This document shows, one piece after another, positions 1-11,701 of a stretch of DNA of 64,000 nucleotides. Numbering within the stretch: the first letter of the stretch is position 1; each line of letters starts with the position of its first letter. Below the pieces are notes generated by a model, which was not told the origin of the DNA, ran no database searches, and worked only from the letters and a program-made list of their open reading frames with translations. This stretch comes from Capronia americana (lineage: Eukaryota; Ascomycota; Eurotiomycetes; Chaetothyriales; Herpotrichiellaceae), in contig JADWQD010000020.1 of assembly GCA_016110215.1 (NCBI GenBank), forward strand, positions 372,001 to 436,000, in the 5' to 3' direction. Made by a program: the position numbers and the translations under genes.

Positions 1-504
1 CAATTCGCGACGAAAATGGGACTGAAGACCACCGGCGTCGACGTGACACCTCAGGCGCTCGAGCTTGCCAAAAGCTTACAGACAGGTGCGACGATCGTCG
101 ACGCATCGTCTGAAAGCGCGGAGGATGTGAAGCGGGCAATCGGAAAGGAGGACGGAAGAGACAATTTGGCTGAGATGGGCTTGGATGCTGTTATCATCCT
201 TCCAGACAGTCAGAAAGCCTGGGATTATGGGATGGGACTATTGAAGAATGGCGGGCTCCTCGTCTTGGTATCCTTCCCGCCTCAGGGTTTCCATGTTTCG
301 GCCGATGACCTCGTCTTTCGCCGTATTCGAGTTATTGGAAGCTTGATCGGGTCAAACAAGGCGATGGATGAGATGTTCGAATTCGTTGTCAGAAATGATG
401 TCAAGGCAAAGATCAGGACTTATCCCTTTCCGAAACTCAACGAACTGGTGGAGGACTATCATGCTGGGGCTGGCGGGAAGCTGGTGATCGACATGTCGCT
501 TTGA
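1..504 (+). CDS. Zinc-type (MDR) alcohol dehydrogenase, 5'-truncated
   Basis: The frame is open from base 1 and ends with TGA at 502-504, so only the last 168 codons are present; the ATG at 16 is internal. What remains is the second half of the Rossmann domain and the C-terminal return to the catalytic domain. Visible are the end of a beta-alpha unit (MGLKTTGVDV, where the acidic residue that normally selects NAD(H) sits), the strand AVIILPDS, the segment GGLLVLVSFP, and the closing GGKLVIDM strand typical of medium-chain dehydrogenases. The zinc ligands would lie upstream, outside the window. The family oxidises or reduces alcohols and aldehydes with NAD(P); the substrate cannot be told from this fragment. 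Confidence 0.85.
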   Translation, partial: QFATKMGLKTTGVDVTPQALELAKSLQTGATIVDASSESAEDVKRAIGKEDGRDNLAEMGLDAVIILPDSQKAWDYGMGLLKNGGLLVLVSFPPQGFHVSADDLVFRRIRVIGSLIGSNKAMDEMFEFVVRNDVKAKIRTYPFPKLNELVEDYHAGAGGKLVIDMSL

Positions 505-2468
505 AGCATCAAAGGTTTCTGTTGAGCTGCAGTCAGGGTGCCAATCTACTGCGAAAAGTCAACGAGTCGTGAGGTCGTAAAGGCACGATGTGATATGATT
601 TGGATTGGTCGAACTCTCTCTTGGACGGATACTCAGGCCAAAAGGCATGGTGAACTATAGGAGGTACAGGTTCCAAGATGGACTCGCAAGGAAATTTTAC
701 ACGGATAATGTTAACACTCATTCCGAAGAGGGGAAGTTACTGCGATCCTGTGACCTGTAGCCTTCGACCTGACAACGGCTTCCCGGCTTGTTAATGCTAG
801 TGCGGAACACGTCCTCAAGTAGAGCATAACCATTCACGAAGCCAGAAACCCACCCAAGACCACCAGAACTCTTTGACAGGACCATAGCATACCTATCGCC
901 TACTGACACTACATTCACATCTACGCCACTTGGACTTTCGAAACTTTGTTTGGATGACGGCATCGGACATGAAAATGCCACACGTTCGACACATGTCGGG
1001 TCCGATAGCCATTGCAAAGGCTGGCAAAACTCGTATCGATTTAGAGATATTCTGTCAGGGTGCTTTTTCATCAACCGCCTACCCGGCAATCACTCATCGT
1101 CGCTGAAGTCTCTCCTGAGTCATGCTTCCCTTGAAATTTAAGTGCTTCTTTCCATACAATCGGCGAGCATTCATGATGTTTGCGCTCCTTCGACTCAATA
1201 TTAAGGTCCGCATAGAGCAGATGTCTCTGGAGATATTCGCGGAACCAGGCGTCTCTGACCCGACATCGAGCCGCCCTACGAGTAGACTTTCTGGCACTCG
1301 TCACAATGCGGTAGTCTTGTACTTGGCTGGCGCCGTGGTTGGAATGGATCGGGTCTTCGAGCTTGCGAAATGCGGTTGATCTGAGATTTGAAGCTGCCAC
1401 GGTGCGCGCAAGCGATGGCATGCGGAGTAGTTGTCCGACAGGACTGCAGTTTTGGTGCAGCTAGAGCGGTTCGAAATCCGGGGTGAGCATCATCGACAAC
1501 AGCTGTCCCCCGCGAAATGAAAGTTAGCGCTTGATCGCTCATCAGGCTGTAAGGGGATCTTCGAAGAGGACAAAACAGCCGACATTCCAGAAGCAATGAA
1601 AGCCGATCGATCGGCATTTTCCCCGACCACAACGCCTACAACTGCCCCAGGAAGTTTGAGTCAAACCTGCTCTCCACGAGCCCACCCCAGGTTTGGGGGG
1701 CCTGACGATAACACCCAGTACTCATACTCGTAGGAATTCTTCAAATGCTACATCGCGTGTGAGGACCGGCTCGCGTATATCACCCATGACCAGCGTGCCA
1801 GACCATTACGAGTACTTCGGAACGAGGGAACGGCATCATGTTGCCGCACATGCGAAATGAATCCTTGCGAACCGCGTCATGAGTCAAGATCGACAGCCCT
1901 CATTAGCGGAGGTGATAATGCTTAACTGCTATTGGCGGACTGGCCAAGAGAGTCAAGCCAGCTCAAGCCCAGCTAAGGCTTGATAGGCAATCACGGTCAA
2001 GGAAGCTTGCATGGGCGATCGTCATCTCAACACTCGAGACTTCAGCGCGTTGTAACGCTGATCCGGAGGGGGGACCCGCCGATCGACTCGAGATTTTCCA
2101 TTGTTGCCCTGGGCCGTTGTGGTGGTTCGACCAACAATGCACGTCAGATTTCTCCAGGACCAGCTACATACCCACATTAGAACGAACGTCAAGCCTGATC
2201 CCCGCCAAAACATTCTCGCTATACACCGTTTAAGCAAATGCAGTGGAGTCATAGTTCCTGTACCTTCATGGAGAGCAACTGCGGGTGGTCACGAGTCAGA
2301 CGAGACTGGTATCTCCATGGTAGGTTTGTTGATCATTGCCTGTGACCCCGTTCCCCGCCCCAAGCACGCGGGCTGGAGATCAACTTGATAAACTGGAGCA
2401 AATCCACGAGACTTCTCTTCTTCCTCGAACATTGGCAAACGTCCCTCTGCTGTTGAATGAATCCCAGG
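505..2468. other. Intergenic, about 2 kb, no supported gene
   Basis: Short overlapping frames occur on both strands (for example 1071-1632 on the minus strand), but none has a recognisable motif, consistent splice sites or a persistent frame. The right end presumably holds the promoter of the downstream transporter; a C-rich tract is seen near 2347-2365. It may contain decayed sequence, but I cannot name any. Confidence 0.5.
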
Positions 2469-4827
2469 ATGGCTTCCCAAGATCATCAAATTTCACCGGA
2501 CAGGACGTAAGTACCCTATTGCCCAAGACGGCACAACAATCGTAGCTGACCACTGTAGTGGCGATGATGAGAAGCACATCGGTGAGAAGCAAGAGACAGC
2601 ATACATTGACTTGCAGGACAGTGCCACAGCAAAGTATGCGCAACTCCCCTCGGCTGCCGCCACCATTGCTAACAAGCATAGGATCAAAAATCCTCTCGCT
2701 CACCTCTCCAATGAAGAAGTCATCAAAGACGTCGAGGAGTTCTGCAGAGTCAACGATTTCTCCGACAGAACAGACCTGATCATAAAGGGAGCTCTTGTAG
2801 CGAAGGACCCCCCAGCTTTTGAGAGCGTTCCAGGTCTCACCGAACCAGAAAAGGAGGCCATTAGGAACGAGGTCTTGCACAAGTGGCGGCAACCAAAATC
2901 GCTCTACTTCACCATCATCCTTTGCTCGATTGGTGCTGCTGTCCAGGGCTGGGATCAAACCGGCTCCAATGGTGCCAATCTGTCGTTTCCCGATGCGCTC
3001 GGAATCCCCATCAGTGACAACCTCGCCGATGGCAGTCCTAATCCCAACGCTGCACGAAACCAATGGTACCAAGGTCTGATCAATGCTGGGCCCTACATTG
3101 CTTCAGCCTTCCTGTGAGCGTCGTACCAGCCGTTCGATGCACATCATGCTGACGTGGCTTAGTGGCTGCTGGTGCTCTGATCCTCTGAACAACTACTTCG
3201 GTCGCCGAGGCACAATTTTCGTGTCTGCTGTTTTCTGCTTCTTGAGTCCCATTGGTTCCGCTGTTGCCCAGAGTGAGTTGCGCAATCTTGCTGCATACGT
3301 TTCTCCTACTGACCTGTGCACAGCTTGGGATCAGCTTCTAGTCACTCGACTTCTCCTCGGGATTGGCATGGGCTGCAAAGGCTCGACTGTCCCAATCTTC
3401 AGCGCCGAGAATGCTCCTGCGTCGGTTCGTGGAGGTCTGGTCATGAGTTGGCAGATGTGGACGGCATTCGGTATCTTCTTGGGTACCTGCGCCAACCTCG
3501 CCGTAAAGGACACTGGGGCCATCTCGTGGCGTCTTCAATTCGGCTCTGCCTTCATCCCGGCCGTGCCTCTTCTTGTCGGCATCTACTTTTGCCCAGGTAC
3601 GTCAGCTTCACCTTCTCGATAGACGTCGTTCTCACCTGAATCAGAATCTCCGCGTTGGTATATCAAGAAGGGCAAATACCGCAACGCCTTCACCTCCCTC
3701 AAACGGCTTCGAAACACCGACCTCCAAGCTGCCCGCGATTTGTACTACATTTTTGCCCAGCTCCGCATGGAAGCCGCGCTTGTCGAAAGGGAGACCACCT
3801 ACGTCAGTCGTTTCATCCAGTTGTTCACAATCCCGCGAGTTCGTCGCGCAACCCTGGCTTCCTTCACAGTTATGATTGCACAGCAGATGTGCGGTAGTAA
3901 GTGGACATGATGCTCTCAGTCCTGGATGGAGCTGACCGCACCACAGTCAACATTATCGCCTTTTACAGTTCCACTGTATTCTCAGAGGCTGGCGCTTCAG
4001 TCACAGAGTCACTCCTGGCATCATGGGGCTTCGGCTTGGTGAACTTTGTCTTCGCTTGGCCTGCCATCTGGACTATTGATACCTTCGGTCGTCGATCACT
4101 TCTTCTGTTCACCTTCCCGCAAATGGCGTGGACTTTGTTGGCGGCAGGTCTTTGCTACCTAATCCCCGACTCCAGTACGGCCCATCTGGGAATGGTGGCT
4201 CTCTTCATTTATCTTGTGAGTAGAATCTGTGCTTCCCGGGGAATCGTGCTAACTGAGGGTCAGTTCGCAGCGTTCTACTCACCGGGAGAAGGGCCCGTGC
4301 CTTTCACCTATTCCGCCGAGGTGTTTCCCCTTTCTCACCGTGAAGTCGGTATGGCTTGGGCTGTGGCAACATGTTTGTTCTGGGCTGCTGTGCTCTCCAT
4401 CACTTTCCCGAGAATGCTTGCGGCCATGACGCCCGTTGGCGCCTTCGGCTTCTATGCCGGGTTGAACATCGTTGCATTGGTCATGATCTTCCTTTGGCTG
4501 CCGGAGACGAAACAACGAACCTTGGTAATTTCCATGCTCTGAGATTTGGGTATGCCTTTTCTGACGTCTTCACAGGAGGAGCTCGACTACATCTTCGCAA
4601 TCCCCACCCGCACCTTCATGAAACACCAATGCTTCACTGTGTTGCCATGGTGGATCAAGACCACCATTTTACGCCGCAAGATTGGACCCTGCCCATCGCT
4701 CTGGTCCTTTGATGGACATGTCGACAACGACAGGGAATTCGTCGAGACTATTCGGAAACAAAGTGAGGCTATGGCTGGGGGTCGCCGCCGAAGCAGCATC
4801 GCGGACAGAATCACGAACAGATTTTAA
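2469..4827 (+). CDS. MFS sugar-porter family transporter (8 exons)
   Basis: Spliced model, 669 aa: exons 2469-2506, 2559-3113, 3163-3272, 3324-3596, 3645-3896, 3947-4215, 4264-4524, 4576-4827; all junctions keep frame and use GT...AG. It is a plasma-membrane sugar or polyol importer of the major facilitator superfamily, probably proton-coupled. A hydrophilic N-terminus of about 135 residues precedes the helices. Sugar-porter hallmarks are NYFGRRGTIF after TM2, the RLLLGIGMG segment, PESPRWYIKKG before the central loop, DTFGRRSLL in the second half, and a PET motif (LPETKQRTL) after the last helix. The cytoplasmic tail is rich in Arg and Ser (GGRRRSS). The seventh intron (4216-4263) is 48 nt and stop-free. 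The exact substrate is unknown. Confidence 0.9.
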
Positions 4828-5643
4828 GTCCGCTGTCCCTATAAGAGGGATCTGGAGTAGATATTGACTTGTGCGGTGCGGGTAAACGAAATTGGACGGG
4901 AAATGAGAGATACCCAAGCAGAGAGCCACTGTCGCGTGCAGAGAGCCTCTGAAAGTTAGAGAGTAGATAGCAAATAAACCGAGCATGAACTCAATAATTC
5001 TGGATGAACGTTAAGAACAGGTAGTTCGTTCCTCGACGTGAGTATATCGTCACATTGAACACGTCCTCCTGAAAGTCCCTGAAAGGAATCTGGGCCACGG
5101 GTAATGATCCGGGTCTGTTTGTTGATCCAAATCGGCGAGTCGAAGTAACTTTTCGAGATGGCTACTGCAATATTTCCTTCAGGACGAGGCTAGTAACCGT
5201 AAGTGTTGTGCAGGCATCGAAGGCGCAGTGGAATGCGACGATTTCGTCGGTCGAGAGAAGAGCTGGAATGTGTCTGTTGGGCAGTCTAAAGCTCCGCTCG
5301 AACGGACATGTACCAGGAGAGGTCTGGACGTTTCCGGGCAATGAATCATCCTCAGAGCTGAAGACCAGCATCTACATCAGGAGACGTTCCGCGTCACCAT
5401 GGTTGCGTGAGGCTTCAGTGTTCCGGCGAGAGCCGCGATTGGGACGTTTTGGGCCGGTTGTTTGGCTACGTCATGCTCACCTCGTCACTCAGTCAGCCGA
5501 GTTCACCACGACCAGGTGGGCGCGTGGAAGTACAAAAGACCATGGTGCCACCCTCGAGCCTGTGCCCGCTTGATGAAGACCACCTCCTAACAGGAAGCCC
5601 AAGGTCATACAACCAAAACCTCTGAGCCTTTGCAATTTCCAAC
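4828..5643. other. Intergenic between transporter and small hydrophilic protein
   Basis: Frames here are short and overlap in several registers (5208-5573 plus, 5162-5371 minus) without recognisable protein features. Likely a transporter 3' UTR and the promoter and 5' UTR of the next gene. Confidence 0.55.
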
Positions 5644-6060
5644 ATGGCAGCGGAGAAAGCGCACGACGCGGCCGGAACCATCGTCGACGAGATCAAATCC
5701 GGCCTGCACGGCATCCACGGCGCAGGCGAGGCCATCCGCGGCGGCGCGATGGAAGCCCTTGACAGTATCTTCCACAAGAAAGAAGGGGAAGCCAAAGATC
5801 GAGAGATCTACGAGCGAGGGCTTGCAGAGATGAGAGGCACGGAGGACCGATTTGAAGACAAACAAGTCCGACCTCACAAGAAGGAACACCACGGCTTCGG
5901 GAGTCATCATGATCAGGAGAGCCATGGACAGGGCAGCCACTTCGCCCAGGAACACGCAATAGAAAGGGCGGGCGCACCTCACCAGGACCCCACGATCACA
6001 GGAGCGGGTGAAATAGAGAGCATGGATGCAGCCAGGGCGGCGTGGCAAGAGAAGCACTGA
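5644..6060 (+). CDS. Small hydrophilic, LEA/hydrophilin-like protein
   Basis: Single-exon frame of 138 aa starting in a good fungal context (AACATGGC). The protein has no signal peptide or membrane segment. It is rich in Gly, Ala, His, Glu and Lys: an N-terminal part with helix-forming repeats around SGLHGIHGAGEAIRGG, a charged middle, and a His/Gly/Gln-rich stretch (residues about 80-105, HHGFGSHHDQESHGQGSH). Such low-complexity hydrophilic proteins are common in fungi and often stress- or desiccation-related, but this one is not assigned to a named family. The function is inferred only from composition. Confidence 0.6.
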   Translation: MAAEKAHDAAGTIVDEIKSGLHGIHGAGEAIRGGAMEALDSIFHKKEGEAKDREIYERGLAEMRGTEDRFEDKQVRPHKKEHHGFGSHHDQESHGQGSHFAQEHAIERAGAPHQDPTITGAGEIESMDAARAAWQEKH

Positions 6061-6148
6061 ATGCGCGAGAAGCTGTACAACTGTTGTAAGAGTCTTAGAT
6101 CAATGATACCCTGTTCGACTGTCGGGAACGCCGCGTTCTTTTCTGCCT

Positions 6149-7040
6149 TCAAAACTCTGAGATCCCGTCCTTCACAACAATCTTCCCGACATCGGCATCC
6201 CTCTCCCCCTCCACAACGCTCCTGATGAACTGCCCACCGATGCTCGCAGGCTTTGCTCCCATCTTCTTCGCCAAGTGCCTCGCATTCCCCAGATCGGTTT
6301 CCAGCATCCCTGGTCCTAGCGCCCACACCTTCACCCCGTCAGCCTTCAGCTTGTGGTTCCAGTCCACCATCAACATGTTCAACGCGGTCTTGCTGCAGCG
6401 ATAGCCGATGGTCTCAAAGTCGATCTTCTTGGGCCAGCCTGCCGGTTGAGGTGGTGTGGGAAAGTATGATCTGCTGGCCCGTGTAACATTGGAGAGACCG
6501 GTGACGAAGATCAAGCGAGGATCAGAAGACTTCAGCAACAGCGGCATAAATATCCATGTCAAGACGTTGGTTCCAGCGACATTGACGTCGTACGACTTCA
6601 TGAAGCAGTCGCGCAAAGACACCCTGCCGGCGACATACTCCAGGTCAAATGTGGCTCCTGTCAGCCGTTAGTGTTAAGCACAATTTTCATCCTCTGTCTG
6701 CTAACCGGCGTTGTTGATGAGCGTATCAATGTGCCCGGGGCTACTGCTGATCTTGTCGAAAGCTGCCTGGATCGAGTCGTCGCTTGTGAGATCAACTTGG
6801 ACGGCTTCCACCGTGTTCTCGGACTCGGGACATTCTTGCTGCAGCTTCGCGATTGCATTCTCGGCTTTCTCTACAGATCGGCTGCCCATGAGGATATGGT
6901 ATGGCCTTTTGGACTGCAGAAGTGCTCTGACTGTCTCATAGCCGATTCCGTTGTTCCCGCCTGCAACAGGTTAGTGGATTGTATCAACCCTATCGAGGAT
7001 GTCGCTTGCCAGTGACCAGTGCAATCGTTCGAGTTGCCAT
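6149..7040 (-). CDS. Short-chain dehydrogenase/reductase (3 exons, one GC-AG intron)
   Basis: Minus-strand model, 264 aa: exon 1 7040-7010, exon 2 6960-6706, exon 3 6657-6149. Classical SDR Rossmann enzyme using NAD(P). The cofactor motif TGGNNGIG (residues 10-17), NNAG near 92-95, a Ser in VTGLSN (about 151) and the catalytic Tyr181-x3-Lys185 (YRCSK) are all present. Arg27-type residues after the second strand (MGSRSVEKA) suggest NADP preference. The first intron (7009-6961) starts GCAAGC rather than GT; only this junction restores the TGGNNGIG motif with a good start (ATGGCAACTCG). The second intron (6705-6658) is canonical. The substrate is unknown; length is normal for the family. Confidence 0.85.
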
Positions 7041-7567
7041 TGTTTAATGCCCCTGCTGCCGGTCGCGCGCACCAATTTCTTCTTGGGACGCAGTTTCCAG
7101 TCAGACGTCCTCCTGTCCCGCCAGGTCTTTATATGTTGTGCGGCTCTCCAGGCTGCCATGACTCGTTGTGCATGGCCCGCAATTTCTCTCATCGTTTGAT
7201 ATGATCAGGATTTGTGAAGCCCACTTGTCCTAAAGCCCGCCGGTCTCTACAGAACAGGAACACGGCTATTCCGACTCGGGAGAAACTCTGCGAAGAAAGC
7301 GGAGTCGGAGATAAAGCGCTGCGTCGGAAACAATCTATCATTTGTGTAAGATTGGATTAGTGCCAACCTCCCCTCATTCACCTCTTATGGCCTACTCAAC
7401 GCTACGCAGGGAGATACTCATCACAATCCATTACAGTCAAGGGCCTAGCAACTGCGGAGATATCGTTCTCTGCCGAGCAGTCACAGGTCATCAACGGCCC
7501 GTCTTCCAGCCATAATCTGCAAGTCATCATCGAACAACAAAATCCGTCCGGACCCTCGCAACGAGAA
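7041..7567. other. Intergenic: SDR promoter and permease 3' region
   Basis: Both flanking genes are on the minus strand, so this holds the upstream region of the SDR gene and the 3' end of the purine permease. No gene-like frame is seen. Confidence 0.6.
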
Positions 7568-9649
7568 CTACTCAGTCTTCATGACATCGCGCTTGTTCGG
7601 TGCTCCCTGCGCTTCGACGTCGGTGCTGGCACGAGTGGCGCCATCTTGACTCTGACGCATACCTTTCATCTGAGAAGGCCGCCTGATATGTTCCCAGTTG
7701 CTTTCGTCGTCTGCCGCATCGGCAGTGTTCGCAGTTATATCCATTGCTTCATCCTCAATCTCCTCTGGGAGTAAGAGATTCATGATGAGGGAAAGGAACG
7801 CTGTCACAGCAAACCCAGTTTCCATGACAAGTTCGATCGCGCTCATCAGACCTTTGAGTCCAGAGTTGTCCCCTTCATATGTAAAGACGTGTTCGAACCA
7901 GTCCCTGCCACAATCTGTTAGCCTGTTTTGATGGCGAGTGAAGGGTAACAACACGTCACCAAAGAAAGACCGCTTCTTCAGTGGCTAGGTAGACTTACGG
8001 CACTAACGTGGCACCAAACCCAACGGACATTGCCGCCGTCAAGATGAAGCGATTGCGCCTCGTGAAGGGCACTGTCGAGATGATGCGGATGCCCGATATA
8101 GCGACCGCTGAGAACAAAAAGGTCGTCATGCCGCCAAGCACCGCAGAGGGGATCGCAACCAATGCTGCTGCGAACTTGGAAAAGACTCCCATCACAATCA
8201 GAAAGAAGCAACAGCAGTACCCAGCTTTCCGGTTGGCACAACGAGTGAGAGCGATGACACCGTTGTTCTGGGCGAAGGTGGAGACAGGGGTGATCGTGCC
8301 GAGACATGCCAACATGCCGTTGAGACCGTCGGCCAGCACACCACCTTGTATACGGGACTCGAAGATGCGACCTTCGACTTCCAGTCTAGAGACATCGCAA
8401 CTTGCCGTGATGTCTCCTATCGCCTCCATCATCAGGACCAAGAACACCGCCAGGAACGGGAGAACCATTGGACTAGCGACATTAGTGAAAATACGACGCA
8501 CAGTTCGCAATTACCTTACCCGTATAATGATAGCGGAAAGGTCTCGACCCAGATAAAAGAGGCCGGCTTCGCACTCTTGATGCCGGAATCGTCAAAGTAA
8601 TTGGTCGCCGCCGCAATAATGCAGCCTACCAGGAGTCCGACGACAACGGCACACGATTTCCTGCGTGTGAGACATCTGTCAATTCATCTTCACTGGAGAA
8701 ATACCATGTCAACAGCATCGGATTGTGCAATATCGACTCACATGATGGGACTCCCGAAACGTTCACACAGGATGATCGTTACGAAAACACTGAACCCAAG
8801 TCCAATGAACTCGGCGGAACCCCAGGGTAGCGGGTGCGGTGCATTGTTGTTAGGACAGTTCTGGAAGAGTCCCTCTTCAGGCCGCGATCGGCAGGCTCCA
8901 GAGCCACCGGCCCAGTTTTCAAACCCCGTACCAATCAGGTTGACCCCAATGAGCACCACGGTTGGTCCTGTTACCAGGGGTGGGAACACCCTCTTCAACA
9001 CTTTCGGGGGCGCGAATGACAAGCAAATCTCCAGCAAAGCGCAGATGCAGGCGGTGCCGAGGATGGCACCGTATCCCTCCGGACACGGTAGACGCACTCG
9101 ATCACCGCCAGGTACCGCTGGAGGTCCGGTTGGACAGAAGCCGGAGTCGTACATCTGCGTCAAACCGCCCAGTGACACCGGGATGGTCGCAAATGAAGTG
9201 CCAACAACGCTGATCAGCCCGGTGCCGATATAGTATGGTGTCTTGTAAATGTGGAAACGGGTGATCTGGATGGCGGACAATAGCCCACAGACTATAAGGC
9301 TGGTCGAGACCAAATACTGAGCAGTGTGTGGTTCCAAAGCGGCACCACCTGATCCTGATAGAATGATAGGCGGTGTGATTAGGCCAGCCAGCATCGATAA
9401 GGCGTGCTGGAAGCCGAGCAGAAGAGCAAGGAAGATTGGCATCTTGTCGTTGAGGCCGAAGAAAGGCGCGACCTGCTGAGATTTCTTCATGAACGGGAGC
9501 CTGGGAGTGAAGAGGAATGCATAATCGTAATCACCGATGAGTCCTTCCCTCGTCGTGAACGTCTTGACGATGTGTCGAGGAATATCAGCCATTCGGTCCT
9601 TAAAGGGCCGTCTGGGCGTCATGTCGGGGCCGATGCGGTCTGGCTCCAT
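7568..9649 (-). CDS. Nucleobase-ascorbate transporter (uric acid/xanthine permease, UapA/UapC-like)
   Basis: Minus-strand model, 619 aa: exons 9649-8742, 8660-8520, 8472-7999, 7904-7568, all GT...AG. It is a plasma-membrane purine/H+ symporter of the NAT/NCS2 family. Diagnostic motifs are the QH motif in TM1 (GFQHALSMLAG), the conserved acidic segment MEAIGD in TM8 (Glu about 366), and the NAT signature QNNGVIALTR (about 418-427), which matches the Q/N-rich form found in oxidised-purine carriers such as Aspergillus UapA and UapC. About a dozen hydrophobic helices can be counted. The N-terminus contains TTREGLIGDYDYAFLF, usual in fungal members. The C-terminal tail is acidic and Ala-rich. Specificity for uric acid/xanthine is inferred from the signature. 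Confidence 0.93.
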
Positions 9650-10471
9650 GGCGGGTTCGATGATCGATACAACTGAGAAGTCTTGTACCGGATGTCTGGA
9701 CGCCTCGAGGAGCCTGTCGTTGCTGAGAGAGTGGTGGCTTCAGGGGTAGCTATGACCAGTTCATATAGCCCTGGAGAGTAAACTAAACACGAGATGATGG
9801 TATCAAGCGAGGTCTGATATGGGGGTTCCATGATCGCCAGGACGCTTGTTCTGAGCCAATCATGCATTTCCATGACTCGCTTGAACAGCTAAGTGATCGT
9901 ATAAGGAAAAGAGCTTCTTGGGATTGCAAAAGGTGTATCTGTCTGCAGCCTCATTGATGAGGTAGGTACTGATTGTGATTGGCGGTCGCTTGTTGTTACG
10001 CAAAACCTCGGAATGTATGCTTCTGCCAAGTTGATATGCTGTTGTACGCCGAGACCAGACCGATAAGCAAGTTTGTTCGTATTGGCACAAACCCAAAGCT
10101 TCAACACTGCGTTCGGCGATCTCCTCCACTTCATGCAGACACAATGCCTCAGATCTTGATGAGCTTCAAATCTGTGCACCGAGATGGAATGGCAAGGCTA
10201 TGACCAATGACGGATGTCATCCGCCAATCTATCCTTCCAGCTCACACTAGCCTCGATCTGCCAAGGTTAATTTGCCGAAGGGTGGGTGGCCTACCATGGA
10301 GATGCCGATAGCTGCAATGGTACGGGGAATGTACCGAATCCGGCGTCGTCAACTGCAGACTGCGGTAGACCGCATGCGATGACGACCAACGCAAAACGCT
10401 CGTGTGACATCAGCAGACACCGGCCACGAGATGACCACCAAATGCCATACGCGGGCAGCATTTGGGAGCTC
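9650..10471. other. Upstream region of the purine permease
   Basis: No supported gene. The region lies 5' of the permease and 3' of the MOSC gene. GATA-factor type cores are present (CGATAAG near 10061, CGATAG near 10306), which would fit nitrogen control of purine uptake by an AreA-type regulator, but single cores occur by chance. A minus frame at 9860-10144 has no motif. Confidence 0.5.
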
Positions 10472-11701
10472 TCACTGCTTGATATACTTGTGGTAACCTC
10501 TCTCCAAAACTTCCACTTCGTCCCCAGCATGAAGTCGAAAAGGGCCTGAATCGGCAGGCACTAGTTGCAACCCCAGACACGCATTCAAGGGATCCCCTTC
10601 GTCAATGCACCGAAACGACTTGAGCGTCTTGTCTGGCTCCGCCGGGTGTCTGACCGCTGTATCTGGGTCGACGTTGGGTAGCCTGCAGCGTACCGTACGG
10701 CAAGCACAGTAGAAAATGTGACTTCCAATCCTGACCTTTTTCCAGTCGTCTTCATTATAAGCGCCTGGCCCATCCACAAGAACATTGGACCGAAATCTCC
10801 TCGCGCTGAAACGCGGGATATCCTTCTGCACCCTCCCAGCAATATCGCGCACGGATGCGATGTTCAAGAGGTGCACCGGATACGCATCGGCAAATCCAAC
10901 AACTGGTTGATAGCCAATCTGTTCTTTTCTGGGCGCACAACGATACACTTTGCGGTAGCTATTGGGATCGACTCGGAAAAGAGTGACAGGGTTGGAAACT
11001 CCGATGAAAGGCCCAAAGTCCTTGGGTAAGTGGACGCCATAGTTCAACCAATTCGGTAAGTCTTTCCAGACTTTGACGTCTTCAGAGGGATACTTGTGGT
11101 TCGGGGGAGGTGTCAATGGTGCCCGAAAAGACCTCTCGCTGGACAGAAACCCAAGCCAGATGAGGAGGCGGAACAGAGAAGCGAGCGGCCCCACAGGGAT
11201 ATGCGGATATCTCACCACCATCCAGCCTTCATCGATGTTTGTCCTCTTGGTGGCCTGATCAGGAAGCCAAATTTCTGGCTTGACAAGAGCCAATCTCTCC
11301 CAGCCAGGTTGTCTGAGGGTTCTGAACGTCCACCTTGGCATCTTCTCCGCGTCAGTGGCTCTAGGTCCAGTCTGAGGCGTGAGCAGCTCTGCGAAGGCAA
11401 ACTTGCGATCCCATGTAAATCCAGCGGCATCCACTTCAGCGACATCAAGCTCAACACCGGCGCAGGATTTAATGGGATGGATATACAAGGCTTTGACCTT
11501 CCATTTCGAACCCTCGGTGCTCTTCCGCGAATCAGGCGGCTTAGCGTACTTCAGGTCCATCTCATCATTCATGTTGCTGGGCCCACTCAAAGTCACCTGT
11601 CTATAGCCTTCGAGGGAGTTGCGCATGCTCCGTGCTTGTTGAAGGCAGATGAGGGTGATTGCGAGCAATATTGGCGGAATGATAACCGCTGCTTGGTCCA
11701 T
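10472..11701 (-). CDS. MOSC domain protein, mARC-like molybdenum-cofactor enzyme
   Basis: Intronless minus frame; I start at the ATG at 11701 (409 aa) because it is followed by a hydrophobic N-terminal anchor (residues about 3-20, QAAVIIPPILLAITLICL), as in membrane-anchored mARC proteins. An N-terminal beta-barrel (KVKALYIHPIKSCAGVELD) is followed by the MOSC domain with QRN-less core (NPVTLFRVDP) and the C-terminal signature RCRLPNVDPDT, whose Cys corresponds to the molybdenum-ligating Cys of human mARC, then KTLKSFR. The family reduces N-hydroxylated compounds with cytochrome b5 and its reductase at the outer mitochondrial membrane. The frame extends upstream to 11833 without motif. Confidence 0.85.
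   Translation of the reverse strand: MDQAAVIIPPILLAITLICLQQARSMRNSLEGYRQVTLSGPSNMNDEMDLKYAKPPDSRKSTEGSKWKVKALYIHPIKSCAGVELDVAEVDAAGFTWDRKFAFAELLTPQTGPRATDAEKMPRWTFRTLRQPGWERLALVKPEIWLPDQATKRTNIDEGWMVVRYPHIPVGPLASLFRLLIWLGFLSSERSFRAPLTPPPNHKYPSEDVKVWKDLPNWLNYGVHLPKDFGPFIGVSNPVTLFRVDPNSYRKVYRCAPRKEQIGYQPVVGFADAYPVHLLNIASVRDIAGRVQKDIPRFSARRFRSNVLVDGPGAYNEDDWKKVRIGSHIFYCACRTVRCRLPNVDPDTAVRHPAEPDKTLKSFRCIDEGDPLNACLGLQLVPADSGPFRLHAGDEVEVLERGYHKYIKQ

Noticed and set aside
1071..1632. Two overlapping minus frames as a broken gene
   Set aside because: They could be a frameshifted relic, but neither has a recognisable domain, so no call is made.
8008..8556. 182-codon plus-strand frame
   Set aside because: Antisense to purine permease exon 3; the permease has diagnostic motifs and correct splice sites.
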